Positions 1 through 8,789 of a DNA stretch of 64,000 nt are shown piece by piece. Both the position numbers and the translations under genes were made by a program. Origin of the DNA: Pedobacter indicus (GTDB lineage Bacteria > Bacteroidota > Bacteroidia > Sphingobacteriales > Sphingobacteriaceae). The notes under the pieces were generated by a model that was not told the DNA's origin, searched no databases, and worked only from the letters and a program-made list of their open reading frames with translations. The stretch is from NCBI RefSeq assembly GCF_003449035.1, contig NZ_QRGB01000001.1, positions 2,232,001 through 2,296,000 of the forward strand. Reading direction: 5' to 3'. Each line of letters begins with the position of its first letter. Positions within the stretch are counted from its first letter, which is position 1.

Positions 1-493
1 GTATCGCACCACTGGTTAGATAAGCCGCGCCAAGGATAAGTCCGGTTTCTTTAGCCCATTCATTATTCAAGGCAACACCAGTCAAGTAAAATCCACCAGT
101 AAGAATAAAAGCTGCGTAAGGCTTCCCTAAATGAAAACCAGCACGTTCTATACCGTCCCAAGCACCTGAATTTCTGTTCTGCCAAAATGATCGAACCGGC
201 TTATCCAATAGACTCGTCAGCGCTGTGCCAGCTATTACTCCACCGGTTTTTAACCAGTCGTCACCATCCCATCGCAGGGGGGCAGTAACTGTATAGGCGG
301 TTGCGTCTACAAAGCGAATAGCATCCTTGATATTTGGTCTACTGTTTTCTTTCGCCAGCATTCTTGCACGAATCGAATCGTCTCTTAACCTGATCGTGTC
401 TCGTAATTCGTTGCTATGTTTAATGACGCCTGCTCCAAATAACTGCGTCTGACCCCAAATAAGCAATATTATAAAAAGAACCAGTTCTTTCAT
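1..493 (-). CDS. PAP2-like membrane/envelope protein, N-terminal part (truncated by window edge)
   Basis: An open frame reads on the minus strand from an ATG at 493 to the window edge, 164 codons without a stop. The first 20 residues are a hydrophobic signal segment. A charged stretch follows, and then a region containing the residues TAPLRWDGDDWLKTGG and two hydrophobic segments. That pattern is typical of the N-terminal part of Bacteroidota PAP2-superfamily (phosphatidic acid phosphatase-like) proteins. The catalytic KxxxxxxRP and SxxxH motifs would lie outside the window, so the activity cannot be checked. It starts only 18 bases after the end of the hexosaminidase gene on the same strand and may be co-transcribed with it. 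The family call is tentative. Confidence 0.5.
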   Translation of the reverse strand, partial: MKELVLFIILLIWGQTQLFGAGVIKHSNELRDTIRLRDDSIRARMLAKENSRPNIKDAIRFVDATAYTVTAPLRWDGDDWLKTGGVIAGTALTSLLDKPVRSFWQNRNSGAWDGIERAGFHLGKPYAAFILTGGFYLTGVALNNEWAKETGLILGAAYLTSGAI

Positions 494-510
494 TTGAAAA
501 ATAGAAAAAG

Positions 511-3009
511 TTAATTGTTAATTGTTATCGTTTTACCACTGCGCCCCTGTTTATTAAATACCTTTAGTTTAACGGTTCCCTTTGCTGGCAAAGCTTCTGT
601 ATAGGACTTGCTGTTTAAGGTTGGTTCAGATCCATCCAATGTATAATGAATGCTGAAGTTAGGTGACACCGTATTACAAATAAGTTTATTTCCTGCTATC
701 TGTACACCAGGGTCTGGTATTCGATAATCAAAACCATTGTGAAGTTGATCAAGCCTTAAAAGTTCCTTACGGTTTACCTGAAAAGCAAATTCAAGCCAGT
801 CGTTTTGATAAGAACTCTGCCAGTTATTTACTCCTCTTTTTTCCCATTGAGCTTCAGGTGCCCATGCTCGTTCAGCTAATGCGAGCAAACGAGGTAGAAG
901 CATATATTCGAGTCGTTCATCATGGTCAATCTTTTCTGACCAAAGTCCGCCTTTCATTCCGATAATATTGCTTTTACCTTTTTCGGTCAGATCTTCGAGC
1001 GACCTGTTCGTTGTTTTGATGTTTTTGAAGAAGTTTAACGGCATAAAACTAAATGATCTTTCTAAGTCCGTATAGGTCGCCCAATTGTGCCCCGTCTCCT
1101 CATAGCTATTATTCCATGCCTGATCCAGATAGAAGTTATTCGCTGGGATAAAGACAACAGAATAGCCTAAGTTTGCCAGCCGATAGGCAAGATCTTCCGC
1201 GCCCGCGCCGGCTACATTATTCCAAACGTCGAGTAAGATGTTTTCGTTGGCAAACTCGGGGTTGGGTTGCATTCCTTTGCCGTTGTTGATCATACCAATT
1301 TCTTCCCAACCGGCCAGTTGAAGGTTTCTTTCTTTCAGAATAGGGATGAGATTTTTGATATAATAGCCCCAAACCCCGTTGACGGATCTAATAGATTCCT
1401 TAGCCATAAGTTCTTTGATCAACGGTGACTTTTCCCAGACGCCACGCGGCACCTCATCTCCACCCAAAGAAATTGTTGTTAGTTTTAAGCCTGCTTTTTC
1501 ATACATGCTGACAATCTCGTCAATCACAGTCTCTATGAAATGAAAAGTTGAAGGGAGGGCGACATTCATCACGTTATCATTCCAGTACTGTGCTGAACTA
1601 TATTCAGATTTGTCACCGAAATCTCTTAGCAAGAACTCTTTTGCCTCTTGTTCTTTACCCTGTTTGATAAAAGCGTCGTAGCGCGCATCCATTGCCTTGA
1701 TGGCTGCGCGAGCATGACCGGGAGTTTCTATCTCAGGAATTACACTGATGTGTCGCTCCGCCGCGAATTTCAAAATTTCCATAAAATCGGCCTGAGTTAG
1801 ATATTGGCTTTCAAGGGCTTCAGCTCCTGAACCGTATGATGGCTGAATAGATTGCCCGTTTACAAATTTTGCTGACCGCTTACTCCCGATATCGGTTAGT
1901 TCCGGGAGGGTTTTGATTTCAAGTCGCCAGCCTTCATCGTCACTAAAATGTAAGTGAAACTTATTTAGCTTATAGGTGGCCATGAGGTCTAAGATTTTCA
2001 AAATCTCTTCCTTTGAGTGGAAGTTACGTGCTATGTCCAACATGAAACCACGATAAGCGAATCTGGGCTCGTCTTTAATACGCACGGCTGGTATCTGTAT
2101 TGAACTTGTTCTTCCTTCTTGCTGGGACCATGTAGAGGCAGGGAAAAGTGCTTTTAGGGTCTGAATACCATAAAAAGCACCGGCTGGATCGGATGCTTTG
2201 ATGACTAGCTGATTTTTGGAACTCTCCAGACTATAACCTTCTTTTTTAAATCCTTCAGCATAATCAATGCGGATGCTTGAGGATGGGTTTGCATTAGAAC
2301 TGGTTGGCAAAGCCTTTCCAAATAATTTTTGAAAAGCGAGGTTAAGGTTGTCAGCTTCTTTTTCAAAGCGTGCATCTGTCGAAATTGACGTAGTTGGGCT
2401 AATTAAAAAACTGCCTTCTTGTTTTGTCAATTCAGCCGGACGAGGTATCATTAGCCTGTCAACCGAATCTAAATCAGCTAGACTTTCATTCAGTTTAAAT
2501 TGCTTGGCAAGTGTTTGTAACTGAATGTCCTGATACCCGTGATAGGGGAGTACCTGGTAGTTCGTTATGTCAACGGGCTGGATCTCCTGATTGTCCGAAG
2601 CTACATAGAGTCCGGACGGTGCAAAAGTAAAATTGATGACTTTGCTCTTAAACTCAATAGGTATCTTAATCGAATCTCCCGGTGCTATTCCTTGAAAAGC
2701 ATCTAAAAAGCGAAGTCGGTACAGATCGCCGTTTTCATGGGTCAACGTATAGCCCTGGGTTTTGGAAACATCGATTGAGCGCATTGAATTAAACCAAAGA
2801 GACCATTCGTTGCCGAGAATAGAGTCTTGAGACGGGTTGTGAATAACGAACTCAGAAACAGATCGTTTGCCGGCTTTATCTTCTCCCATAACCTTCCATG
2901 TTGCGCTGATATCCATTGTGGGCTGCGCCGGCAGTTCAGGTGAACTACAGCCAATAAATAGAAAAATAATTAAAAATCTTAGCGCACTGGCGTAATATGA
3001 ATTGAGCAT
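511..3009 (-). CDS. Beta-N-acetylhexosaminidase, GH20, lipoprotein
   Basis: An 832-residue GH20 exo-beta-N-acetylhexosaminidase that would release terminal GlcNAc/GalNAc from glycans or chitobiose. The N-terminus is a lipoprotein signal ending in FLFIGC (Cys21), so it is probably anchored in the periplasm or at the surface. Domain order: a CHB_HEX-like beta domain (about 30-170), a GH20b domain (about 185-310), the catalytic barrel (about 315-690) and a C-terminal FN3-like CHB_HEX_C domain with the motif HYTLDGSEPT. The barrel carries HFSDDEGW (354-361) and the catalytic Asp-Glu pair in GGDEV (Asp518, Glu519), so it looks active. The length is normal for four-domain bacterial members. No SusC/D pair is adjacent. 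Confidence 0.93.
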   Translation of the reverse strand: MLNSYYASALRFLIIFLFIGCSSPELPAQPTMDISATWKVMGEDKAGKRSVSEFVIHNPSQDSILGNEWSLWFNSMRSIDVSKTQGYTLTHENGDLYRLRFLDAFQGIAPGDSIKIPIEFKSKVINFTFAPSGLYVASDNQEIQPVDITNYQVLPYHGYQDIQLQTLAKQFKLNESLADLDSVDRLMIPRPAELTKQEGSFLISPTTSISTDARFEKEADNLNLAFQKLFGKALPTSSNANPSSSIRIDYAEGFKKEGYSLESSKNQLVIKASDPAGAFYGIQTLKALFPASTWSQQEGRTSSIQIPAVRIKDEPRFAYRGFMLDIARNFHSKEEILKILDLMATYKLNKFHLHFSDDEGWRLEIKTLPELTDIGSKRSAKFVNGQSIQPSYGSGAEALESQYLTQADFMEILKFAAERHISVIPEIETPGHARAAIKAMDARYDAFIKQGKEQEAKEFLLRDFGDKSEYSSAQYWNDNVMNVALPSTFHFIETVIDEIVSMYEKAGLKLTTISLGGDEVPRGVWEKSPLIKELMAKESIRSVNGVWGYYIKNLIPILKERNLQLAGWEEIGMINNGKGMQPNPEFANENILLDVWNNVAGAGAEDLAYRLANLGYSVVFIPANNFYLDQAWNNSYEETGHNWATYTDLERSFSFMPLNFFKNIKTTNRSLEDLTEKGKSNIIGMKGGLWSEKIDHDERLEYMLLPRLLALAERAWAPEAQWEKRGVNNWQSSYQNDWLEFAFQVNRKELLRLDQLHNGFDYRIPDPGVQIAGNKLICNTVSPNFSIHYTLDGSEPTLNSKSYTEALPAKGTVKLKVFNKQGRSGKTITINN

Positions 3010-3090
3010 GACATTTTTTTCACTAAGTTAAGACTTGTTTCCGTTAATCTGACAGGGTTTCTGTCGTAATAGTGCTTTCTTTGCTATTAA

Positions 3091-3711
3091 CTATTTGAAT
3101 ATAATATTGTTAGCTAAATTTATCTCATCCTCATTAATAGAATGACCAAAGTTTTCATATACTTTTAGGCTAACTTCTGCATTCATTTCTTTTAATATAT
3201 CTTCAGTTTCGTATACCCGTTCAACAGGAACGTGGAAATCAGGATGGCTCGTGCCGATAAAAATTGGTGTCTGTTGAAAATCACCGCGATAGTTCTTACG
3301 GTTAATTTCCTCACCGATTACCCCGCCGATAATGGCCACTGCACCACCATACTGTTGTGCATTTCGGGCCATGTATTCCAGCGTAAGACACGCTCCCTGT
3401 GAGAAGCCAAAAAAGAAAATATTCTTTGCTTCGATGCCTGCTCGAATAGCCGTATCAACCGTTAGATCAATCGTCTCAATCGCTGATGATAGCCATGGCT
3501 CGTTCTGCTCAGCTGGCGCAATGAATGAATGTGGGTACCATGTGTGATTTGTTGCTTGCGGCGCCAGTAGTGTGTAGTCCTCGACATTCAGATGCTGAGA
3601 CAAACTTAATATATCTTCTGCACTTCCTCCACGACCATGGATCATGATCAATGTTTTTTGAGCCTTGTTTAACTCAACTCCCGCTGTTCCAATATTTAGA
3701 TGATGCTTCAT
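3091..3711 (-). CDS. Alpha/beta hydrolase, phospholipase/carboxylesterase family (MhqD-like)
   Basis: A 206-residue cytosolic hydrolase of the phospholipase/carboxylesterase family. It shows an oxyanion-loop motif HGRGGS (25-30), the nucleophile elbow GFSQG (Ser104), a candidate acid in the HPDFH stretch near residue 158 and the catalytic His near 190 in FGHS. It lies 2 bases downstream of a VOC ring-cleaving dioxygenase on the same strand, so the two are almost certainly one transcript. In Bacillus the same two families are MhqD and MhqO, induced by quinones and hydroquinones. A role in clearing ring-cleavage products or quinone adducts is inferred from that pairing. Confidence 0.85.
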   Translation of the reverse strand: MKHHLNIGTAGVELNKAQKTLIMIHGRGGSAEDILSLSQHLNVEDYTLLAPQATNHTWYPHSFIAPAEQNEPWLSSAIETIDLTVDTAIRAGIEAKNIFFFGFSQGACLTLEYMARNAQQYGGAVAIIGGVIGEEINRKNYRGDFQQTPIFIGTSHPDFHVPVERVYETEDILKEMNAEVSLKVYENFGHSINEDEINLANNIIFK

Positions 3712-3713
3712 TT

Positions 3714-4646
3714 TTACGATAATTCTGGTAATACTTTTTCGATTTCATCACGCATGCCTTCATATTGTTTAGGAAGTTTTAGACTGGTGCCCAATTCTGC
3801 CAACGGTTCATCAACCGTAAAGCCCGGATTGTCTGTTGCTATCTCAAAAAGTACACCCCCTGGTTCTCTAAAATACAAAGAAAAGAAATAATCGCGGTCA
3901 ATCTTTGGCGTGATGTTGAAACCGGCAGCTACAATTTTCTCTCTAAATTTCATTAATACTTCATCATCTTTTACTCTGAACGCGATGTGATGGTTCGTTC
4001 CCGCTGCATTATGTCCTCTGGATGCTGATGGATTTTCGATAATGTCTAAAACGTTTGCAGTGTTTATAGCATCGGTTGTAAAACGATACCGGTTGTTTTC
4101 TTGCTTATCAAGTTTGTATCCTAATATGTCGGTAAGCACTTGTGATGTGGCATTAGCCCGCTGAAGGGTTAGTGTTACATTATGAAATCCTTTTACGGAT
4201 ACCCCCTCAGTTACGTCATCCGTTGTCCATACCTTTCGGTCATTTTCCACTAGTGGTTCTATAAATTGTAGTTGAAGTCCATCTGGGTCTGTAAAAGAAA
4301 TTAGGTTCTCACCAAATATTTCACTTTCTGTATAAGATATATCAAAAGATTTAAGTCGTTCTTTCCAAAATTTAAGTGCACCCTGAGGTACAGCATAGCC
4401 TATGTCTGTAGCCATACCCGCACCATTCTTTCCTCTACCGATCCCTTCCCAAGGAAAAAAAGTGAGGATCGTGCCAGCAGCACCCGTTTCATTACCAAAA
4501 TAGAAATGATAGGTTCCCGGATCATCAAAGTTAACTGTCTTTTTAACCAGACGGAGACCTAGAACCTTCGTGTAAAAATCTAAATTCCTTTTAGCCATGT
4601 TGGCAATCGCGGTTACATGGTGTAAACCTAAAATTCTGTTTTCCAT
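3714..4646 (-). CDS. Ring-cleaving dioxygenase, VOC superfamily (MhqO-like)
   Basis: A 310-residue protein with two tandem VOC (glyoxalase/extradiol dioxygenase) halves. The first opens with GLHHVTAIA (His9/His10) and includes the strand SFTDPDGLQLQFIEP. The second includes GFHNVTL near 155, NHHIAFRV and the C-terminal metal-ligand strand LFEIATD. This matches the MhqO/LinE-like dioxygenases that open hydroquinone rings using Fe(II). The metal-ligand set His, His and Glu appears intact. The gene is first in a two-gene unit with the esterase at 3091-3711. No MarR-type MhqR regulator is visible nearby, so regulation is unknown. Confidence 0.87.
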   Translation of the reverse strand: MENRILGLHHVTAIANMAKRNLDFYTKVLGLRLVKKTVNFDDPGTYHFYFGNETGAAGTILTFFPWEGIGRGKNGAGMATDIGYAVPQGALKFWKERLKSFDISYTESEIFGENLISFTDPDGLQLQFIEPLVENDRKVWTTDDVTEGVSVKGFHNVTLTLQRANATSQVLTDILGYKLDKQENNRYRFTTDAINTANVLDIIENPSASRGHNAAGTNHHIAFRVKDDEVLMKFREKIVAAGFNITPKIDRDYFFSLYFREPGGVLFEIATDNPGFTVDEPLAELGTSLKLPKQYEGMRDEIEKVLPELS

Positions 4647-4812
4647 TGTTCTAATATTTGATTGTCCAACAAATTTATGGAAACCATGTTTCGATCCGAT
4701 TCACCTAGGTTAACAAAGGTATCTTTCAAGTCGGTTAAGGCGACCGCTAAAGAGAATTATGAAATAATTGAAAGCTTGTTGATAAGTTAACACACGCTTG
4801 TTCTATTTTATT

Positions 4813-4820
4813 TATATTTG
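4813..4820 (+). promoter_or_regulatory. Bacteroidota -7 promoter element TATATTTG
   Basis: TATATTTG matches the Bacteroidetes -7 consensus TAnnTTTG exactly. It lies 27 bases before the ATG at 4848 and overlaps the in-frame TTG at 4818. This argues that translation begins at 4848, inside the transcript. No good -33 TTTG was found at the usual spacing. Confidence 0.45.
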
Positions 4821-4847
4821 AATGTTGTTGGTTTAAAGGACGTTACA

Positions 4848-5567
4848 ATGTTTGGTATATTGCAAAATAAGATTGATTACCCTGTTCATCAACTTTTCGG
4901 TTTTCGGTTTGAAGACCTGGCCTTCAAGTCTCTTTTGAGATTAACTAATGGTCATAAACTTATATTTGTGACTGAACTGTTCGCTGAAAGTACATCAAAA
5001 CTGAGTATATCCTTAAGAGAAAATGGAGAAGATAGAGAATCCAGCATTCACTTGCTGTCGAAACTAAAAATTAAATTAGAACAATTTTTATACAGTCAAG
5101 GAATCCATGCTGCAATTTCCTATTCGCTGACATATCGATTGAACGAAGAGGATCTTACTACCATTAAGACCGATATTGAAGAACTCAATTCGTTAAACAA
5201 CAGATACCTCTTTTTTGATAGCAAAGCTGCCTTAAAAGCAGATGACTTGAAGGATATTATTTTTGATTTACAGATGAAGAGCCTTCAGCCAATTATCGTT
5301 TTCCCAGAATTTAATTCGTTTTGGAACAGTCACCGGAGTCGCCTGGGAAGGTTGCATGCTAGAGGTGTGATGTTTCAAGTTAACTGGTTGTCACTAACGG
5401 GTTTTCATGGAAAAGACGCACAATATACTGCGCGCTACCTCCTCGAACGGAAAGCAGTAAAATTTATCGGTTTCGAAAATGAAAATCTGGTGCAGCTTAT
5501 GAGTAAGAATGGTATTAAAATACCAAAACGCTGCGCTGATTTGCTGGGCGAGCAATTATTTGTGTAA
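4848..5567 (+). CDS. CpsB/YwqE-like protein lacking phosphatase metal ligands
   Basis: A 239-residue protein whose C-terminal half follows the CpsB/CapC/YwqE (PHP-type tyrosine phosphatase) pattern. It has an IIFDLQMKSLQPIIVFPE segment (137-154), then FQVNWLSLTGFHGK (176-189) and a final FIG strand (206-208). Catalytic positions are missing. The N-terminal DxHSHxxPxxDDG motif cannot be found, the usual HPER is FPEF (152-155), and the terminal D-x-H is FEN. It therefore looks like a pseudoenzyme, perhaps a binding or regulatory relative. The start at ATG 4848 was chosen over the in-frame TTG at 4818 because AAAGGA lies 7 bases upstream and a -7 promoter element covers the TTG. No capsule export genes are adjacent. 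Confidence 0.65.
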   Translation: MFGILQNKIDYPVHQLFGFRFEDLAFKSLLRLTNGHKLIFVTELFAESTSKLSISLRENGEDRESSIHLLSKLKIKLEQFLYSQGIHAAISYSLTYRLNEEDLTTIKTDIEELNSLNNRYLFFDSKAALKADDLKDIIFDLQMKSLQPIIVFPEFNSFWNSHRSRLGRLHARGVMFQVNWLSLTGFHGKDAQYTARYLLERKAVKFIGFENENLVQLMSKNGIKIPKRCADLLGEQLFV

Positions 5568-5617
5568 GTTCATCGACCCCGACGATTATCATCACGCCCC
5601 AACTGTTATTTTAAAGT

Positions 5618-7297
5618 TTAGGGCTTTGGAAAGACCTGATGCTCTTCCGCCCATACTTTCCAGCGCTTACTCAATTCCTTTACTTTTTCAGGATAAACTA
5701 GGGCTAGATTTTTTGTTTCCGTTGCATCGGTGTCCAGATTGTAAAGCTCCCATTTGCTGTCGGCTTTGGGTCTCATTACTAGTTTCCAATTACCTATTCT
5801 GGCATATTTTGCATTAAAATGTTCGTTGAATAAGTCTTCATGACCTTTTGTTTCTTTTCCATTTAAGGCATCGACCATGCTCAATCCTGTACTTGGACTG
5901 ATTTGATGACCATTGTGAGTTTTTGGATAGGATGCACCGGCAACTTCCACAAGGGTATTCATAAAATCCATAATATGACCTACGTGCTGTTGATTTATGC
6001 TACCTCGGTCTGCCATCATTGATTTCGGTAAAAATGCAATCATGGGCGTACGTACTCCACCTTCAAAAGACTGTTCTTTAGCCTCTCTCCAAGGTGTATT
6101 GGCCACATTTGCCCAATTGGGACCAATGGAGGTGAACGTCGTCTGAGGGCCAGGAAGAATAGCTTTGTCGACAGGGTAGTGGATCGTTTCACCGGTTCTG
6201 GTTTCACTAGGTCTGTCAAAACCGGGTCCGTAGCGCATTGCATTTTCCGGGCTGGCTCCATTGTCACTCAGAAAAAAGATCACGGTATTATCAAGAATCC
6301 CACGCTCTTTTAATTTGTTGATTATTCTGCCTATACCTTGATCCATGCGGTCGATCATAGCAGCATGCACCGCCATTGCATGGGCATCCCATTCTTTATT
6401 CGGATTTTCGTCCCATTTCTCTTCCGGAAGCATCCGATCAGACAAAGGTTCCGTCTCAGGGTCGATAAGACCAAGTTTAACCATTCGTTGATAGCGTTGC
6501 TCTCGAATAGCTTGCCAGCCCACTTTGTATGTATCCTCATATTTAGCGATATCTTCTGGGACTGCTTGTAGTGGCCAGTGAGGTGCATTGTGCGCCAGAT
6601 ACATAAAAAAGGGCTCTTCGTTTGAAAAACTCTCTATATAAGCTACTGCTGTATCATTTAATGCGTCAGTATGATAATAATCTTCCGGTACATTTTCTAC
6701 TGCTTGTTCACCGTTGACCAAACTGAAAGGATCGAAAAAATCGACCACCCCCCAAATGGTGCCAAAATACTTTTCAAATCCACGTCGTGTAGGGTATTGA
6801 TCGATCGGAGAAAAAAGCGGGTAAGTTGTCTGATGATTAAGCCATTTGAGTTGCTCTTTGGGGTCGTTTTGAACAATTGTATTCGAAACATGCCATTTGC
6901 CCACCATAGCCGTCTGGTATCCTGCGTCTTTTAAAACTTCTGCTAACGTTACACTATTGTCGGTAAGATGACCTTGATAACCAGGTTGATCAGTCGCGGT
7001 GGTCATTTCACCGATCCCTGCCATATGATTGTACTGTCCCGTCAACAAGGCTGCGCGACTAGGACAACATCTTGAAGTATTATAAAACTGTTTAAAGCGA
7101 ACCCCTTCTCTTGCGAGAAAATCGATATTGGGTGTTTCAACCTCGCCACCATAACATCCTAAGTCCGAATAGCCAAGATCATCTGCCATAATAATAATGA
7201 TATTGGGTCTGCTAGTTTGCGGCCGCGAGTTATTCTGCGAATAGCTAAAGGCTAAACAACATAAAGAAAGGATGATAATGCAGAAGGTATTCTTCAT
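5618..7297 (-). CDS. Arylsulfatase, type I formylglycine sulfatase, secreted
   Basis: A 559-residue type I sulfatase with a cleavable signal peptide (residues 1 to about 20). The metal-binding start MADDLGYSDLGCYGG holds Asp39 and Asp40. The formylglycine motif is C-x-P-S-R at Cys77-Arg81, followed by AALLTGQYNH. The later FFLSDNGASPEN stretch supplies further calcium ligands. The enzyme would hydrolyse sulfate esters in the periplasm after Cys77 is converted by a maturase such as anSME; no maturase gene is visible in this window. The gene is convergent with the CpsB-like gene and shows no glycan-locus partners, so the substrate cannot be assigned. Confidence 0.9.
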   Translation of the reverse strand: MKNTFCIIILSLCCLAFSYSQNNSRPQTSRPNIIIIMADDLGYSDLGCYGGEVETPNIDFLAREGVRFKQFYNTSRCCPSRAALLTGQYNHMAGIGEMTTATDQPGYQGHLTDNSVTLAEVLKDAGYQTAMVGKWHVSNTIVQNDPKEQLKWLNHQTTYPLFSPIDQYPTRRGFEKYFGTIWGVVDFFDPFSLVNGEQAVENVPEDYYHTDALNDTAVAYIESFSNEEPFFMYLAHNAPHWPLQAVPEDIAKYEDTYKVGWQAIREQRYQRMVKLGLIDPETEPLSDRMLPEEKWDENPNKEWDAHAMAVHAAMIDRMDQGIGRIINKLKERGILDNTVIFFLSDNGASPENAMRYGPGFDRPSETRTGETIHYPVDKAILPGPQTTFTSIGPNWANVANTPWREAKEQSFEGGVRTPMIAFLPKSMMADRGSINQQHVGHIMDFMNTLVEVAGASYPKTHNGHQISPSTGLSMVDALNGKETKGHEDLFNEHFNAKYARIGNWKLVMRPKADSKWELYNLDTDATETKNLALVYPEKVKELSKRWKVWAEEHQVFPKP

Positions 7298-7401
7298 AAT
7301 ATAGGTAAAGTATTCAAGGTTAACTTCTGAGAAAAAACAGATCGTAATTCAACAAAAGTGAATAAAAAATTGAATCCAAACAAATTTAATAATTTGTCGA
7401 C

Positions 7402-7429
7402 CAAGTTACCTTGCGGATCAAGTTACCTT
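7402..7429. repeat. Short direct repeat CAAGTTACCTT x2 at the end of pnuC
   Basis: CAAGTTACCTT occurs at 7402-7412 and again at 7419-7429, a 17-base period. The second copy covers the 3' end of the pnuC coding region. It looks like a small tandem duplication around the stop codon. Confidence 0.6.
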
Positions 7430-8028
7430 ACAGGTTCTGGAAGCTCGCCTATTTGCGATTGGGTGACCATAGTTTTCTTCCACCGTCTGTATCCATAAAT
7501 ACACATTACTGTATAAAATATCGATAAAGCCGAGAAAAAGTACAAACCTCGGTCGAATTGAAGTCCAATGGAAACGGCGTTTAACACAAACCAATAGTAC
7601 CAGGTAGAGAGTACTTTTTTTGCTTCCATATAGGTTGCTACGAAGCTAAAAACGGTAAGGTGAGAATCGATATACGGCCGTTCTGAATCTGTGTAATTGT
7701 CCATGATATAACCGAGCACGATGCTAAGTAGCCCACAGCTAATCAGCGTGATAACATGATAGTTAATTTTCCAATTGACAACGGGGGTAATGCTTGAATC
7801 CTCTATTTTATGATTCAGCCAATAATGCCAACCATAGAAACCAGCGATTATGTAGTATACGTTGAGGCCAGCTTCCAAGTAGAGCGTTACATGCGTATAG
7901 AGGTAAACCGTAATGGCCGATGAAAGAATACCGAAGATCCAGCACCAAATATTTTCCCGAACCATCAATACCAAGTACAGTATACCAAAGATCACGGAGA
8001 TGATTTCGAGTAAAGTATTTAATTCCAT
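7423..8028 (-). CDS. pnuC: PnuC family nicotinamide riboside/vitamin transporter
   Basis: A 201-residue inner-membrane protein with about seven hydrophobic segments. It carries the family pattern ENIWCWIFGILSSAI near the N-terminus and FYGWHYW near residue 65. PnuC proteins carry nicotinamide riboside by facilitated diffusion; close relatives (PnuT) carry thiamine. I see no TPP-type riboswitch between this gene and the divergent MgtC gene, which slightly favours nicotinamide riboside, but the substrate is not settled by sequence. The start is the ATG at 8028. The gene stands alone. Confidence 0.85.
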   Translation of the reverse strand: MELNTLLEIISVIFGILYLVLMVRENIWCWIFGILSSAITVYLYTHVTLYLEAGLNVYYIIAGFYGWHYWLNHKIEDSSITPVVNWKINYHVITLISCGLLSIVLGYIMDNYTDSERPYIDSHLTVFSFVATYMEAKKVLSTWYYWFVLNAVSIGLQFDRGLYFFSALSIFYTVMCIYGYRRWKKTMVTQSQIGELPEPVR

Positions 8029-8113
8029 CGGCTACAAAGTAAGCCAAATTTCCTTAAATTGGCATTTGTTTTCCTAAATTAATATTAAATTCACCTAGCT
8101 AAATAAAACACCT

Positions 8114-8785
8114 ATGAGTATTGATACCTATGAGATTATAATTAGGCTAGGTGCCGCTGCACTGTGTGGTGCTCTGATCGGCATTGAAAGGGAGCGTAAA
8201 GAGTGGACAGCGGGTATGAGAACTCATATGATGGTGGCGGTCGGCTCGGCACTTTATATGATCTTATCAGCCTATGGTTTTGATGAGTTTATTGGTCGCG
8301 ATGGAGTTGAGTTTGATCCAACACGTATTGCAGCTCAGGTGGTTAGTGGTATCGGCTTCTTGGGTGCGGGTACGATTATTTTTTTGCATAGGGGAATTAT
8401 CCGCGGACTAACAACAGCCTCTGGCCTCTGGACTGTCGCTGCAATCGGCTTAGCAGTAGGGGCGGGGATGTATTGGGCAGCCGTGGCAACAACGGTTATC
8501 GCGCTGATTATTCTTTTGGTCGTTCAAAAAATTGAAAGGTTGTTTTTCTCTAAGAAGAAAGAAGGTCCGCTATTGGTAGCACGCCTTAAGAAAATCGAAG
8601 AATCAAAAGAGGTGTTAAGGGATTTGTTGACCAATGACACGCTAACAATTGATCATTTTTCCATCGACCGCACAGATGAAGGTGAGTCTGAGATCAAAAT
8701 CATCTCTCGTGATAAAAAAGCGTTAAAAGAGCTTGCCGCTCAACTAAATGAAGATAGCCGTGTAAAAGGGATTGATTATCAATAA
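8114..8785 (+). CDS. MgtC/SapB family membrane protein
   Basis: A 223-residue MgtC/SapB family protein. Residues 1 to about 145 hold four to five membrane segments, with the family blocks AALCGALIGIERERKEW and ARIAAQVVSGIGFLGAGTI. The C-terminal 70 residues form a soluble domain of the size of the ACT-like domain found in longer members. MgtC proteins are linked to survival in low magnesium and to modulation of the F-type ATPase; whether this homologue does so is unknown. It is transcribed divergently from pnuC and ends 4 bases before the convergent lipoprotein gene. Confidence 0.87.
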   Translation: MSIDTYEIIIRLGAAALCGALIGIERERKEWTAGMRTHMMVAVGSALYMILSAYGFDEFIGRDGVEFDPTRIAAQVVSGIGFLGAGTIIFLHRGIIRGLTTASGLWTVAAIGLAVGAGMYWAAVATTVIALIILLVVQKIERLFFSKKKEGPLLVARLKKIEESKEVLRDLLTNDTLTIDHFSIDRTDEGESEIKIISRDKKALKELAAQLNEDSRVKGIDYQ

Positions 8786-8789
8786 ACCC

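Noticed and set aside
5509-5817. A 102-codon plus-strand frame over the end of the sulfatase gene
   Set aside because: It lies antisense to the conserved C-terminus of the sulfatase and overlaps the end of the CpsB-like gene; a shadow frame.
7423-8028. A thiamine (PnuT) rather than nicotinamide riboside role for the PnuC protein
   Set aside because: No TPP-riboswitch-like structure or thiamine genes are next to it; not excluded, but unsupported.
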